Of a stretch of 44,457 bases of DNA, positions 35,124 to 43,587 are shown piece by piece. A program made the position numbers and the translations under genes. Source of the DNA: Lewinella cohaerens DSM 23179 (lineage in GTDB: Bacteria > Bacteroidota > Bacteroidia > Chitinophagales > Saprospiraceae); assembly GCF_000379805.1 (NCBI RefSeq), contig NZ_KB903576.1:80112-124568 (forward strand), given 5' to 3'. The first letter of the stretch is position 1, and each line of letters begins with the position of its first letter. Under the pieces are notes generated by a model. The model searched no databases. It saw nothing but the letters and a program-made list of their open reading frames with translations, and had not been told where the DNA came from.

Positions 35124-36155
35124 TTAATTGAACATTTTGAAGCAGTTGTTCCAGCGAGAGGAGTGCCTTTTGCGCTCCAGTATCTTACTATCTTCTAGGT
35201 TGATTATCAGGGCTATCTCGTGTGTGTTTCCCGTTCCGTTAGGAACATCTGCTAAAGTGGAAACAGTCATGTCGTAGCTATATGCAATCCGAAATACCCC
35301 CTGTCGAACACCAAACGAAAAAACTGCAGCATCAGCGAGCGTAAAATTGTGACGATACCATGCGCCGCCAAAAATACTGCCACTTCCCAAGTAGGTGCCG
35401 AGCATGATTTGCCCGACATCACCCTGCTTTACGAACATAGCATTCGGTGAAATAAACGTAGTTCCTCCGCGCTTATTGCGCCGGCCGAGGTCAAATTCTG
35501 CCCCCCCGTGAATTGTAAGCCGTAAAGGCCTTCCTGCGAACAGGTTTTCATTGATCGCAAGGAAGCTTTCGTTAGGTCGATTGAGGTGTTTCATCGTAAC
35601 ACCTCCGTATACATTACGATTATAGAACAGGATACCAGCAGATGCATCAAATAATGTAGTAGTGAGCGAAGCAGGTTGGTTTTCTTCACTGAGAAGCGGT
35701 ACGCCATTTATTTCTTCGCCGTAAATATTATCGAGCTGATCACCAAAACGAAGCTGATCCCAGTCTACCCTGGTTTGGTAGAAGCCGGCCTCCAGGCCTA
35801 TTCTTACATTGGTTTCCCTTCCCAGCTGAATTTTATAAGAGTAAATACCCGATACTTGATGGGTCTTATAAATGCCATCCCCCGCAGCATCGGTCATTAC
35901 CTGAAGACCAAAACCACTGTTAAGCGATTCAATTTCCTGTTCAAAGGAGGCAGCGTAGGTAATGTAAGCGTTGGGCCAGTTGGGGTATTGATTTCGATGA
36001 TTGAAAGTGAAGCGAGGAGCAATCGTTGTTCCTGCAAAAGCAGGGTTAAGCTGTAATGGCGCAGCAAAGAACTGGCTGAAAATAGGGTCTTGGGCCTGTA
36101 GTGTGATCGTCATAACGAACAACAAACCTACCAGTAGGTGTAACTTTCTCCTCAT
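35124..36155 (-). CDS. PorP/SprF-family T9SS outer-membrane protein
   Basis: The 343-residue protein has a signal peptide (1-22, ending LQAQ). It has the hallmark N-terminus of the mature family, DPIFSQFFAAPLQLNPAFAG, then NHRNQYPN, followed by a 14-strand-like barrel (SGIYSYKIQLG, VRIGLEAGFYQT, DASAGILFYN, VYGGVTMKHLNRP, FRIAYSYDMTVS). Family members partner with T9SS components or with individual giant adhesins such as SprB. This copy leads into gldK, which supports the core PorP role. The start lies ~200 bp from a hairpin element that may drive the divergent porU. Confidence 0.9.
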   Translation of the reverse strand: MRRKLHLLVGLLFVMTITLQAQDPIFSQFFAAPLQLNPAFAGTTIAPRFTFNHRNQYPNWPNAYITYAASFEQEIESLNSGFGLQVMTDAAGDGIYKTHQVSGIYSYKIQLGRETNVRIGLEAGFYQTRVDWDQLRFGDQLDNIYGEEINGVPLLSEENQPASLTTTLFDASAGILFYNRNVYGGVTMKHLNRPNESFLAINENLFAGRPLRLTIHGGAEFDLGRRNKRGGTTFISPNAMFVKQGDVGQIMLGTYLGSGSIFGGAWYRHNFTLADAAVFSFGVRQGVFRIAYSYDMTVSTLADVPNGTGNTHEIALIINLEDSKILERKRHSSRWNNCFKMFN

Positions 36156-36357
36156 AGCTGCGCGATTTCGTCGTTTTCTTATAGTTTTCCAAAGACCAAA
36201 CTAACAAACCCCCTTCGCATCCCAAAATTTTTAACACAATTGGTCTTCCAGCGGTGATAAAAAACTTATTCATTGCAGCTAAACGACATTTTGAGGTCAA
36301 ATTGCCGTTAACGAAAAATAGGTATTGACTGTTTACGTTTCAAATACATTAATTATT

Positions 36358-36468
36358 GCGCAAAAAAACAAATGAAACATTCCCTAAGGTTTTTCCAATA
36401 GTTGACATGCTTGAAGTGAATCGCTTAGTCATCTATTGGAAAAACGAATGTTCCATCTATTTTTGTGC
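36358..36468. repeat. 111-bp hairpin element, copy B, upstream of porU
   Basis: The ends GCGCAAAAA and TTTTTGTGC, an outer stem ATGAAACATTC/GAATGTTCCAT, an inner stem GTTTTTCCAATAG/CTATTGGAAAAAC and the loop with TGACATGCTT and CGCTTAGTC align with copy A at 27312-27421. Where the inner stem of A has AA with TT, B has CC with GG, so the pairing is kept. The 345-bp gap 36156-36500 between porP and porU otherwise shows only AT-rich DNA. Confidence 0.8.
36436..36465 (+). promoter_or_regulatory. Candidate porU promoter inside the hairpin element
   Basis: TTG at 36436-36438 and TATTTTTG at 36458-36465 are 19 bp apart, matching the Bacteroidota TTG/TAnnTTTG arrangement. Transcription would start ~30 bp before the porU ATG. 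In copy A the same positions read TTT and TGTTTTTG, a poorer match. Confidence 0.5.
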
Positions 36469-36500
36469 TGTTTTAAATTTGTGCAGCACCAACTGAAGTT

Positions 36501-39500
36501 ATGAAAAAACTACTCCTCTTTATCTCAAGCTGTGTACTTTTCACAGTGCAACTTTTTTCTCAAACGGTGATTCGTCAGGATTTTCTTTGGGAAGATACAC
36601 CGACGACTTACCTTATTGGGGAGCAAACCGTTGAGCAATGGGCTTTTCCTGACGCAAAATTTGGTGATGCCGCCCCTTCTCACCCCTATTGGATTTATCG
36701 CTTTCCTGTCAGTGGCCCGGGAGTCATTAATGTAGCCGTGTCCAGTTTGAGCTTTGAACCTTTGAGCAAACGCTATGCTCCCGAGGATGAGCAGTTGGGA
36801 ACTGAATTGAAGTTTACTACTAATATCGTCAGAGAGCCAGAAGGGTATTTTGCCAAAATTTCCGTCGTTCCTTTTATTAAAGATGGGAATACTTATCAGA
36901 AGGCAAGTGCTTTTGTCCTTAACGTCAATTTCGAACCCCGTAGCACGTTGCGCGGCGGCCCTCCTTTTAACTCTGTGCTAAGTGACGGTGATGTGTACAA
37001 AATTGCGATCCCTACAACAGGGGTGTACAAACTGAGCTACGGATTTCTCAAAGATGAACTGGGTATCAGTAACCTAGATAATATTGATCCACGAAGTATC
37101 AAGGTTTATGGCAATGGTGGCGGACTAGTGCCTTATGATGTGAACGAAGACCGTCCTGAGGACTTGGTAGAGAACGCAGTTCGTATTGTTGGTGAAGGTG
37201 ATGGCAGCTTTGATGGGGGAGATTATCTTTTGTTGTATGCTGAAGGCCCTAATAAATGGAACTATGATGTTGCACAGGATCGATTTGATCAGCAAACAAA
37301 CATCTACGATTCACGTAACTATTACTTCATTAAGATAGGTGGCAATGGCAATGGTCAACGAATACAAGAGCAGGCTAGCCTCGAGGCCACTGATGGAACT
37401 TCAACCACCTATGATGGACTTTTTCGTTTAGAGGAAGATCGTGTCAATCCGCTACACGAAATTGAAGCAACGGGCACAGGTACAGGCCAACATTGGTACG
37501 GCGATTTCTTCAAATTTGCCAGAGAAAAGACTTATGATGATTTATTTGAATTGAAGGGATTACAAACCAATGAACCCGTTACAATTAGGGCCTCCATGGC
37601 ATTGAGGGCGCGCCCGAGCTCTCGTTTTTTTCTTGATATTGCCGGTCAAACATTGTCGAGCCAAACTGTTCCCGGTGTGCCGATTGGTGAACAAAATGAA
37701 ATTTATAATGACTTGGCACCCAATAGCTCTCTCAATGGTACCGTAAATCTTACTGAAGAGAACCTTGATGTGCTATTGCGTTACCCTCACCCTGGTGGTT
37801 CTGACCAAAGTTCTGGCTGGTTGGATTTTATTCAGGCTCGTGCTCGATTAGCCCTTCGAGTGGAAGAAGATCAGACCTTTTTTCGTGATACACGTAGTAT
37901 GGAGCAAATCACAACGACCTTTGTCGTTGATAATGCCAGCAATGATGTTAGTATTTGGGATATTTCGAATCCTTTACAACCACAAGAACAGGCAACGACT
38001 ATTAGCGGTAATAGCTTGCGCTTTGGACTCACAACTGCTGAACAGTTACGAGAATTTGTCGCTTTTCGAAATAGTAGTGATTTCCCCGGTCCAGAAGCAG
38101 TAGGTAAGATTGAACCACAGAACTTGCATGGACTAGCGAGCCAGGAGATGTTGATTGTCTACCATCCTGATTTTGCAGAAAAAGCACTTGAACTGACGGA
38201 GCATAGACGTAGTTTTAGCGGCTTGGAAGTAACGGCTGTCTCTGTCGATCAGATTTATAACGAATTCTCTAGCGGGCGAGTGAGTCCTACGGCGATTCGT
38301 GATTTTGCAAAACTCATCTTTGAACGCGATGGTAGCTTGAGGTACTTACTCCTAATAGGTGATGGTTCCTTTGATTGTCGTGATTTGTATGGTTTTGGTG
38401 GCAATTTTGTTCCCGTTTATGAACGGGATGAAAATCACGAACTTAAAGGGTTTCCTTCCGATGACTTTTTTGTCATTTTTGATAACGAACCTGGTGCTGA
38501 CCCCTTGGCTAACGATATGAGTATTGCCGTAGGGCGCTTACCCGTAAAGACGCCAGCAGAAGCGGCTACCGTAGTCAATAAGATCATTCAGTACGATACC
38601 AACCCGGATTACTATCAGGATTGGCGGACTAGATTGACTTTTGTGGGCGATGACGAAGATAATGCAGCCCATTCAGATGATTCAAATGAAGCGGCTGAAC
38701 TGGTGAGAACGCTAAAGCCGCAGTTTAACATAAATAAACTCTTGTTCGATCTCTTTCCGCAAGAATCTACCCCCGCCGGAGACCGGTATTCAATCGTAGA
38801 AGAGCAACTTAACCGAGCAATTAGCCGTGGGACTTTCATTACAACCTATTTAGGGCATGGTGGTCCCAGGGGCTGGGCACAAGAGCGAGTGCTGGATATA
38901 CCTATGACTCAAAACTGGGAAAACCTCGACCGCCTTTGTATCTTTCTTACGGCTACCTGTACTTTTGGCGATTATGACAATGGGGCCTTTGTATCTGCCG
39001 GAGAGGAATTGATCCTGAGCCCAAGGGGAGGAGCGATCGCTCTTCTAACAACGACACGGCCTGTATTTGCTAACCGTAATGCAGCTTTGACAAACCGTTC
39101 GTTGACCGAAATGCTAAAACAGGATGAACAAGGAGACTGGACCAGTCTTGGCGATGTGATTCGGATAGCTAAAAATGCACTAAGTGCACCAGGAAGCTTC
39201 GAAAATGAACGCAAATTCATGCTAATGGGTGATCCTGCGATGCGTCCGGCACTGCCGCGTTTCCGCGTAGCAACGACTTTGATTAATGGCATTGAGGTAG
39301 ATACTGCCAGCCTGGATACGCTCAGCGCATTGGAAACGGTTACTATCACGGGACAAGTTGAAGATTTGAATGGTAGCTTACTAAGTAACTTTAATGGAAC
39401 GGTATTTCCTACCATCTACGATAAGCGGATCGGTGCCCAAACCTTGCGTAACGATCCCGAAGGCAGTCCTGAGAGGACGTACATGGTGCGTAAAAATGTA

Positions 39501-40370
39501 CTCTTCCGCGGACGTGCTACCGTGACCAATGGTCAATTCACTTTCTCATTTGTAGTACCTAAAGACATCAATTATCAATATGGCGCAGGCAAGATCAGCT
39601 ACTACGCTGCCGATCCTGATCAGCGGGTGGATGCAGGAGGAAGTGAAGAACGATTCATTATTGGAGGTTCAAACCCTGACGGAGTCGTAGATGATACGCC
39701 GCCGATAGTAGAAGTATTTATGAACTCCGAGGATTTTGTTGCGGGCAGCCAAGTCACGGCAAACCCCACCTTAGTAGTGAAACTATCGGATGATTTTGGG
39801 ATAAACGTAACGGGAAACAGCATTGGCCACGACTTGGAAGGTTTCCTCAATGAAAATACCCAAAGTAGTTATTTACTTAACGATTTCTATGAAGCGGAGA
39901 ATGACGATTATACTAAAGGAGAAGTACGCTTTCCGCTTAAAGATCTGGCTCCGGGTACTTATACGATGCGGGTGCGTGCCTGGGATGTAGCGAATAATTT
40001 AGGAGAAGGTACGACGGAATTCATCGTTGCTGATGATGGAAAGATCGCATTGCAAAACGTGCTTAATTACCCAAACCCTTTCACTGACCGGACCTGTTTT
40101 CAATTTGATACTAACGTAGCTGGTGAAGATATGGAAGTGTTGATTCAGGTGTTTACCGTATCTGGGCGTTTGGTAAAAACTATTGAAGAACTTATTCCCT
40201 CAAATGATGGTGCACTTCGCCTAGACGACTGCATTGAATGGGACGGGAAGGATGATTACGGTGACCAATTGGCCCGTGGTGTATACTTGTACCAAGTGCG
40301 AGTGCGTACGCAGGGAGGGCAAGAACTCAGTGGGCAAAGCGAGTTTGAGAAACTTGTGATCTTGAAGTAA
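36501..40370 (+). CDS. porU: T9SS C-terminal signal peptidase/sortase PorU (C25 family)
   Basis: The 1289-residue protein has a signal peptide (1-21), a beta-rich N-terminal region and a gingipain-type C25 domain. Catalytic candidates are His786 in YLGHGG and Cys820 in LTATCTFG. YLLLIGDGSFDCRDLYG and FPSDDFFVIFD are further C25 markers. A C-terminal domain has NYPNPF (NYPNPFTD), IQVFTVSGRLVKTI and ARGVYLYQVRV, the fold of T9SS sorting domains, which PorU itself keeps. PorU removes the sorting domain of cargo at the cell surface and transfers cargo to an anionic-LPS-type anchor. PorV, its partner, is encoded next. A terminator separates the two. Confidence 0.93.
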   Translation: MKKLLLFISSCVLFTVQLFSQTVIRQDFLWEDTPTTYLIGEQTVEQWAFPDAKFGDAAPSHPYWIYRFPVSGPGVINVAVSSLSFEPLSKRYAPEDEQLGTELKFTTNIVREPEGYFAKISVVPFIKDGNTYQKASAFVLNVNFEPRSTLRGGPPFNSVLSDGDVYKIAIPTTGVYKLSYGFLKDELGISNLDNIDPRSIKVYGNGGGLVPYDVNEDRPEDLVENAVRIVGEGDGSFDGGDYLLLYAEGPNKWNYDVAQDRFDQQTNIYDSRNYYFIKIGGNGNGQRIQEQASLEATDGTSTTYDGLFRLEEDRVNPLHEIEATGTGTGQHWYGDFFKFAREKTYDDLFELKGLQTNEPVTIRASMALRARPSSRFFLDIAGQTLSSQTVPGVPIGEQNEIYNDLAPNSSLNGTVNLTEENLDVLLRYPHPGGSDQSSGWLDFIQARARLALRVEEDQTFFRDTRSMEQITTTFVVDNASNDVSIWDISNPLQPQEQATTISGNSLRFGLTTAEQLREFVAFRNSSDFPGPEAVGKIEPQNLHGLASQEMLIVYHPDFAEKALELTEHRRSFSGLEVTAVSVDQIYNEFSSGRVSPTAIRDFAKLIFERDGSLRYLLLIGDGSFDCRDLYGFGGNFVPVYERDENHELKGFPSDDFFVIFDNEPGADPLANDMSIAVGRLPVKTPAEAATVVNKIIQYDTNPDYYQDWRTRLTFVGDDEDNAAHSDDSNEAAELVRTLKPQFNINKLLFDLFPQESTPAGDRYSIVEEQLNRAISRGTFITTYLGHGGPRGWAQERVLDIPMTQNWENLDRLCIFLTATCTFGDYDNGAFVSAGEELILSPRGGAIALLTTTRPVFANRNAALTNRSLTEMLKQDEQGDWTSLGDVIRIAKNALSAPGSFENERKFMLMGDPAMRPALPRFRVATTLINGIEVDTASLDTLSALETVTITGQVEDLNGSLLSNFNGTVFPTIYDKRIGAQTLRNDPEGSPERTYMVRKNVLFRGRATVTNGQFTFSFVVPKDINYQYGAGKISYYAADPDQRVDAGGSEERFIIGGSNPDGVVDDTPPIVEVFMNSEDFVAGSQVTANPTLVVKLSDDFGINVTGNSIGHDLEGFLNENTQSSYLLNDFYEAENDDYTKGEVRFPLKDLAPGTYTMRVRAWDVANNLGEGTTEFIVADDGKIALQNVLNYPNPFTDRTCFQFDTNVAGEDMEVLIQVFTVSGRLVKTIEELIPSNDGALRLDDCIEWDGKDDYGDQLARGVYLYQVRVRTQGGQELSGQSEFEKLVILK

Positions 40371-40420
40371 GTGTATTAAGCCAAACCTTAGACAGCTCTG
40401 TTGTAAAGAATTAATAATTG

Positions 40421-40463
40421 GGGTTATTCTGGTCACATGCTACCAGGGTAACCCTAGTTTTTT
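40421..40463 (+). terminator. Terminator after porU
   Basis: A 13-bp stem (40421-40433 with 40442-40454, two T-G pairs) is followed by a T-run at 40458-40463. The remainder of the 323-bp gap to porV shows only AT-rich DNA and the porV promoter motif. Confidence 0.75.
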
Positions 40464-40654
40464 AAGTATTTTGATAGGATTAAAGTCTAATTCTTGACCA
40501 ATGCACGGAGAAGGGCATTAAATTTTTATTAACAGTAAAATAAAGGACCTCCTTTTAAGGTTTTCTTGATGTGAAAATTACACACTAAGCATTTTTGGCA
40601 AGGCTTTTGTAAACTAGTTTATAAGCTGATCCTCAAATTTGTCACAGAAGGAGC

Positions 40655-40662
40655 TATATTTG
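40655..40662 (+). promoter_or_regulatory. Candidate -7 element of porV
   Basis: TATATTTG matches TAnnTTTG exactly and lies 31 bp before the porV ATG. No well-spaced -33 TTG is visible. Confidence 0.45.
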
Positions 40663-40693
40663 CTCCGATTTATTAGAAAATGAATTCAAACTC

Positions 40694-41899
40694 ATGAAGA
40701 ACGTACTACGTTTAGCAGCTCTCGTACTGGTATTGACAACGTTTAATAACGACCTTAGTGCTCAGGGCAACTGCTTCCTTGACTCTGATGGTAAATATTA
40801 TAACTTAGACGGAACACCTTGTACCAACACGGTAGCCACAGCGGTGCCATTCCTGCGAATAGTTGGTGATGCTCGTTCGGGCGCAATGGGAGATGTTGGA
40901 ATTGGCCTTTCTGCTGATCCAAATGCAATGCATTTCAATGCCTCTAAGTTGGTCTTGGCCGAGGAAGATTTAGCTGTTTCGGCTACTTATACGCCTTGGT
41001 TGCGGTCATTAGGGCTCAACGATGTTTATTTAGCCTATTTGACAGGCTATAAAAAATTAGATGACCTCCAGGCACTTGGCTTTGGATTGCGTTATTTCTC
41101 TTTAGGTAGCATTCAATTTACGGATGTGAATGGTGAACCACTAGTCACTGGCCGCCCTAATGAGTTTGAGGTAGCCCTGGCTTATTCTCGTAAGTTATCG
41201 GATAATTTCACAGCAGGTTTGACGGGTAAGTTCATTTACTCAAATTTAGCTGCTGGCCAGCAACTGGATGGTGGAGACGTTATTGAGGCAGGTATCGCAG
41301 GTGCGGCAGACGTATCTTTCACTTACCAAACAGAATTAAAATCCAGTTCACTGGAAGATAGCGAACTGACGATTGGCCTTGCTTTGACCAATATTGGTTC
41401 TAAGATTACCTATACACGTAATATCGATCGCGATTTCCTTCCTGCTAACTTTGGATTAGGAGCAGCTTGGGTAATGGCTTTTGATGAATTCAATACCTTG
41501 ACGATTGCGGCAGACGTGAATAAACTGATGGTTCCTACACCTTGTCAGGGCCCTGATTGTGCCACGGATACCCGCTTGGAGCAATCTCCTGTGAGCGCTA
41601 TGTTCAGCAGCTTTGGCGATGCACCAGAAGGTTTCAGTGAAGAACTGAGAGAATTTGTCTATAGCATTGGTTTGGAATACTGGTATGATCAGCAATTTGC
41701 TGTCCGGGCAGGCTATTTCAATGAGCATATCCAGAAAGGAGGACGTAAGTATCTGACCCTCGGTATGGGCTTGAAATACAATATTTTCGGTTTGAACTTC
41801 AGTTACCTGGTACCTACCACCAATCAGCGCAACCCATTGGATAACACCTTGCGCTTTAGCTTGTTGTTTGACTTTGGTGCTTTTGAGCCTGGAAGTTAA
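40694..41899 (+). CDS. porV: T9SS outer-membrane shuttle protein PorV (LptO)
   Basis: The 401-residue FadL-like barrel has a signal peptide (1-23, ending LSAQ). Its family motif is FLRIVGDARSGAMGDVGIGLSADPNAMHFNASKL, followed by barrel strands (ALGFGLRYFSLGSIQF, AGLTGKFIYSNL, IGLALTNIGSKITYT) and a C-terminal aromatic strand. PorV binds cargo after it leaves the Sov/SprA channel and delivers it to PorU. Two Cys near residues 27 and 43 of the precursor could form a disulfide. It ends at a perfect 18-bp bidirectional terminator shared with rnpB. Confidence 0.93.
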   Translation: MKNVLRLAALVLVLTTFNNDLSAQGNCFLDSDGKYYNLDGTPCTNTVATAVPFLRIVGDARSGAMGDVGIGLSADPNAMHFNASKLVLAEEDLAVSATYTPWLRSLGLNDVYLAYLTGYKKLDDLQALGFGLRYFSLGSIQFTDVNGEPLVTGRPNEFEVALAYSRKLSDNFTAGLTGKFIYSNLAAGQQLDGGDVIEAGIAGAADVSFTYQTELKSSSLEDSELTIGLALTNIGSKITYTRNIDRDFLPANFGLGAAWVMAFDEFNTLTIAADVNKLMVPTPCQGPDCATDTRLEQSPVSAMFSSFGDAPEGFSEELREFVYSIGLEYWYDQQFAVRAGYFNEHIQKGGRKYLTLGMGLKYNIFGLNFSYLVPTTNQRNPLDNTLRFSLLFDFGAFEPGS

Positions 41900-41945
41900 A
41901 GTGAGATTTGCCTTCTAGTGTTCTTAAAAGGAAGCTTCGTATTAA

Positions 41946-41985
41946 ACAAAAAGGATTCTTGCCTAGCGGCAAGAATCCTTTTTGT
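41946..41985. terminator. Perfect bidirectional terminator between porV and rnpB
   Basis: Arms of 18 bp at 41946-41963 and 41968-41985 flank a TAGC loop, with A-tracts and T-tracts built into the arms so that both strands read as stem plus T-run. Confidence 0.9.
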
Positions 41986-42000
41986 AATTTAAAAACCGGT

Positions 42001-42404
42001 GTACGATCATAAGCCGGATTCTGTGCAGTGCACGTGGCACTGCCCCGTCATTTATCTACCCGAATCATCACTGATCCGATCTATCTGCCTACCCCCCAGC
42101 CAGCAAGCGAGTAGCTTGTAGCCTTCTCCGAAGATCAGACAGGCTGGTGTACATGGCATTTCAATCCGCAAGGTTTGTCACCATCCGATATTACTACCAA
42201 ACGGCGTGCGCTCTTACTTTAAGGGCCTAGGCCCCGCACGTTTTCACCCTTACCGGCTCCTGAGAGCAGGCGGTATATTTTCTGTGACACTTTCTGTAGA
42301 CCAGAGATTCCTCTCTGACCTCCCACCTCTTAAGTGGTGCGGTACTCTGTATTGTCCGGACTTTCCTCTTTTCGCGCGAAGCGAACAGCGACGGGGTCAC
42401 GTAC
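42001..42404 (-). ncRNA. rnpB: RNase P RNA, bacterial class A
   Basis: On the minus strand the RNA begins near GTACGTGACC and shows the conserved AGAGGAAAGTCCGGAC (5' core), AGGGTGAAA with CGTGCGG and TAAGAGCGCAC (specificity domain hairpins), and ACAGAATCCGGCTTAT at the 3' end. It is the catalytic RNA that cuts the 5' leader from tRNA precursors. The ends are set by a GTACG/CGTAC pairing and are accurate to a few bases. Confidence 0.93.
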
Positions 42405-42453
42405 AACCGGAGCGCAAAGGTAAGGGGAATTACTTATTTCTGCGCAGAAATTT

Positions 42454-43563
42454 TTATAGTGCTATAACAGGATTGAATTGCTCAAATGTAGCTAAAGAAA
42501 GCAATTGGTGCTGTGAGGCGTGACGGGCGGCATCTTCATAGGAGTTGACCAAGAGGGTAGGGGTGCCTGGGATCGAAGAAAGTATCTCTTGTACGCGTTC
42601 AGCCCTTTGTTGACTGCGAACATCCCTTATATAGATCGCTTTGATTCTGCCTGGGTAAGCAAGAGCAACAGCGTGGTAGATATCCGTATCTTTTTCGCCG
42701 CTGTCACCTATCAATACGAAAGGAAGTTGTGGGTAGAGTTCAAGGATACGAATGATTTGTTCGTGTTTGTGCCCACGATAATTGGCAGGTTTTTTTTCGT
42801 AAGGCAAACCGAAATCGCGCAGCATGATTGGGCCGCGAGGAAGTTGGTTAAGGTCAAGAAATTCTTCTAATAAATCGTAGAGGTTCCAAGGGCTATTGGA
42901 GACATAGAAAAATGGATTGTACTCTTCTCCTTTGGCACCCCGCCGTAATGCTTGGTAGAAGGCCGCAACCCGGGAAAAGGCTTGACGGGAGAAGGCGTTT
43001 TTTAAGATAGTCAGGTAAATCATCCGCCACTTTAGCCAACTGGTGACGTAAGTTTTTAGGACGGTATCGTCGATATCACTAATGATACCAAAAGATGCGG
43101 CAGAGCCAGGAATCAGTATTTCTGCTTTTTGTTCCTGATGAATTTGCTTTCCAGGAATACTAAGTAGCTCAACAGTGGCCTTTTGCCAAAAGGGAGGATT
43201 TACAGGTGGGGGAGGTAGCGTGTCTTTTAAATGGGTGTCGAGGGTATAGTAGCCCTCTGCATCAGTATGTAAGATAAACGATTGCCCACCAAAACGAACG
43301 CAAACTTTTGCGCCACCTATTTCACGGGAGTTGAACCTTTTGACGGTATTACTGAAGTTTCTCCAAGTGGTGTCCGTTTTATTTTTTCGGATAAATTTAT
43401 CTCGTAAAACACGCCCACTTACGAAAAGATAGTTGCGATTGCCGAACCCACGGTAGGAATGAACAGTAATTGGCTGACGGCTTCCCAATCCCAGCCATGA
43501 TCTTAACCTTCCGAAATTGCGGCTTAGGAATTTGGACCAGCGATGTAATCGGGAAGAAGCCAT
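42454..43563 (-). CDS. App1-type phosphatase-domain protein (DUF2183)
   Basis: This 369-residue protein starts at the ATG at 43563; a TTG three codons earlier is less likely. The C-terminal half (~170-340) is the App1/DUF2183 HAD-like phosphatase: FGIISDIDDTVLKTYVTSW supplies the nucleophile DxDxT motif. FFYVSNSPWNLY, the basic RDFGLPYEKKPA segment and LIGDSGEKDTDIYH complete the metal site. The N-terminal half has a beta-rich region and YRGFGN, then a transthyretin-like segment. The yeast relative dephosphorylates phosphatidate; the bacterial substrate is unproven. There is no signal peptide. It is downstream of ftsY on the same strand with a 24-bp gap, so it may share its mRNA. Confidence 0.85.
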   Translation of the reverse strand: MASSRLHRWSKFLSRNFGRLRSWLGLGSRQPITVHSYRGFGNRNYLFVSGRVLRDKFIRKNKTDTTWRNFSNTVKRFNSREIGGAKVCVRFGGQSFILHTDAEGYYTLDTHLKDTLPPPPVNPPFWQKATVELLSIPGKQIHQEQKAEILIPGSAASFGIISDIDDTVLKTYVTSWLKWRMIYLTILKNAFSRQAFSRVAAFYQALRRGAKGEEYNPFFYVSNSPWNLYDLLEEFLDLNQLPRGPIMLRDFGLPYEKKPANYRGHKHEQIIRILELYPQLPFVLIGDSGEKDTDIYHAVALAYPGRIKAIYIRDVRSQQRAERVQEILSSIPGTPTLLVNSYEDAARHASQHQLLSLATFEQFNPVIAL

Positions 43564-43587
43564 ATGGAACAAAGGTGTCGGGCCATG

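Noticed and set aside
38615-39415. Minus-strand open frames inside porU
   Set aside because: They are shadows of a 1289-codon gene with catalytic motifs in the plus frame.
42206-42523. Plus-strand open frame of 105 codons
   Set aside because: It lies opposite rnpB and the App1-type gene; the RNA motifs explain this stretch.
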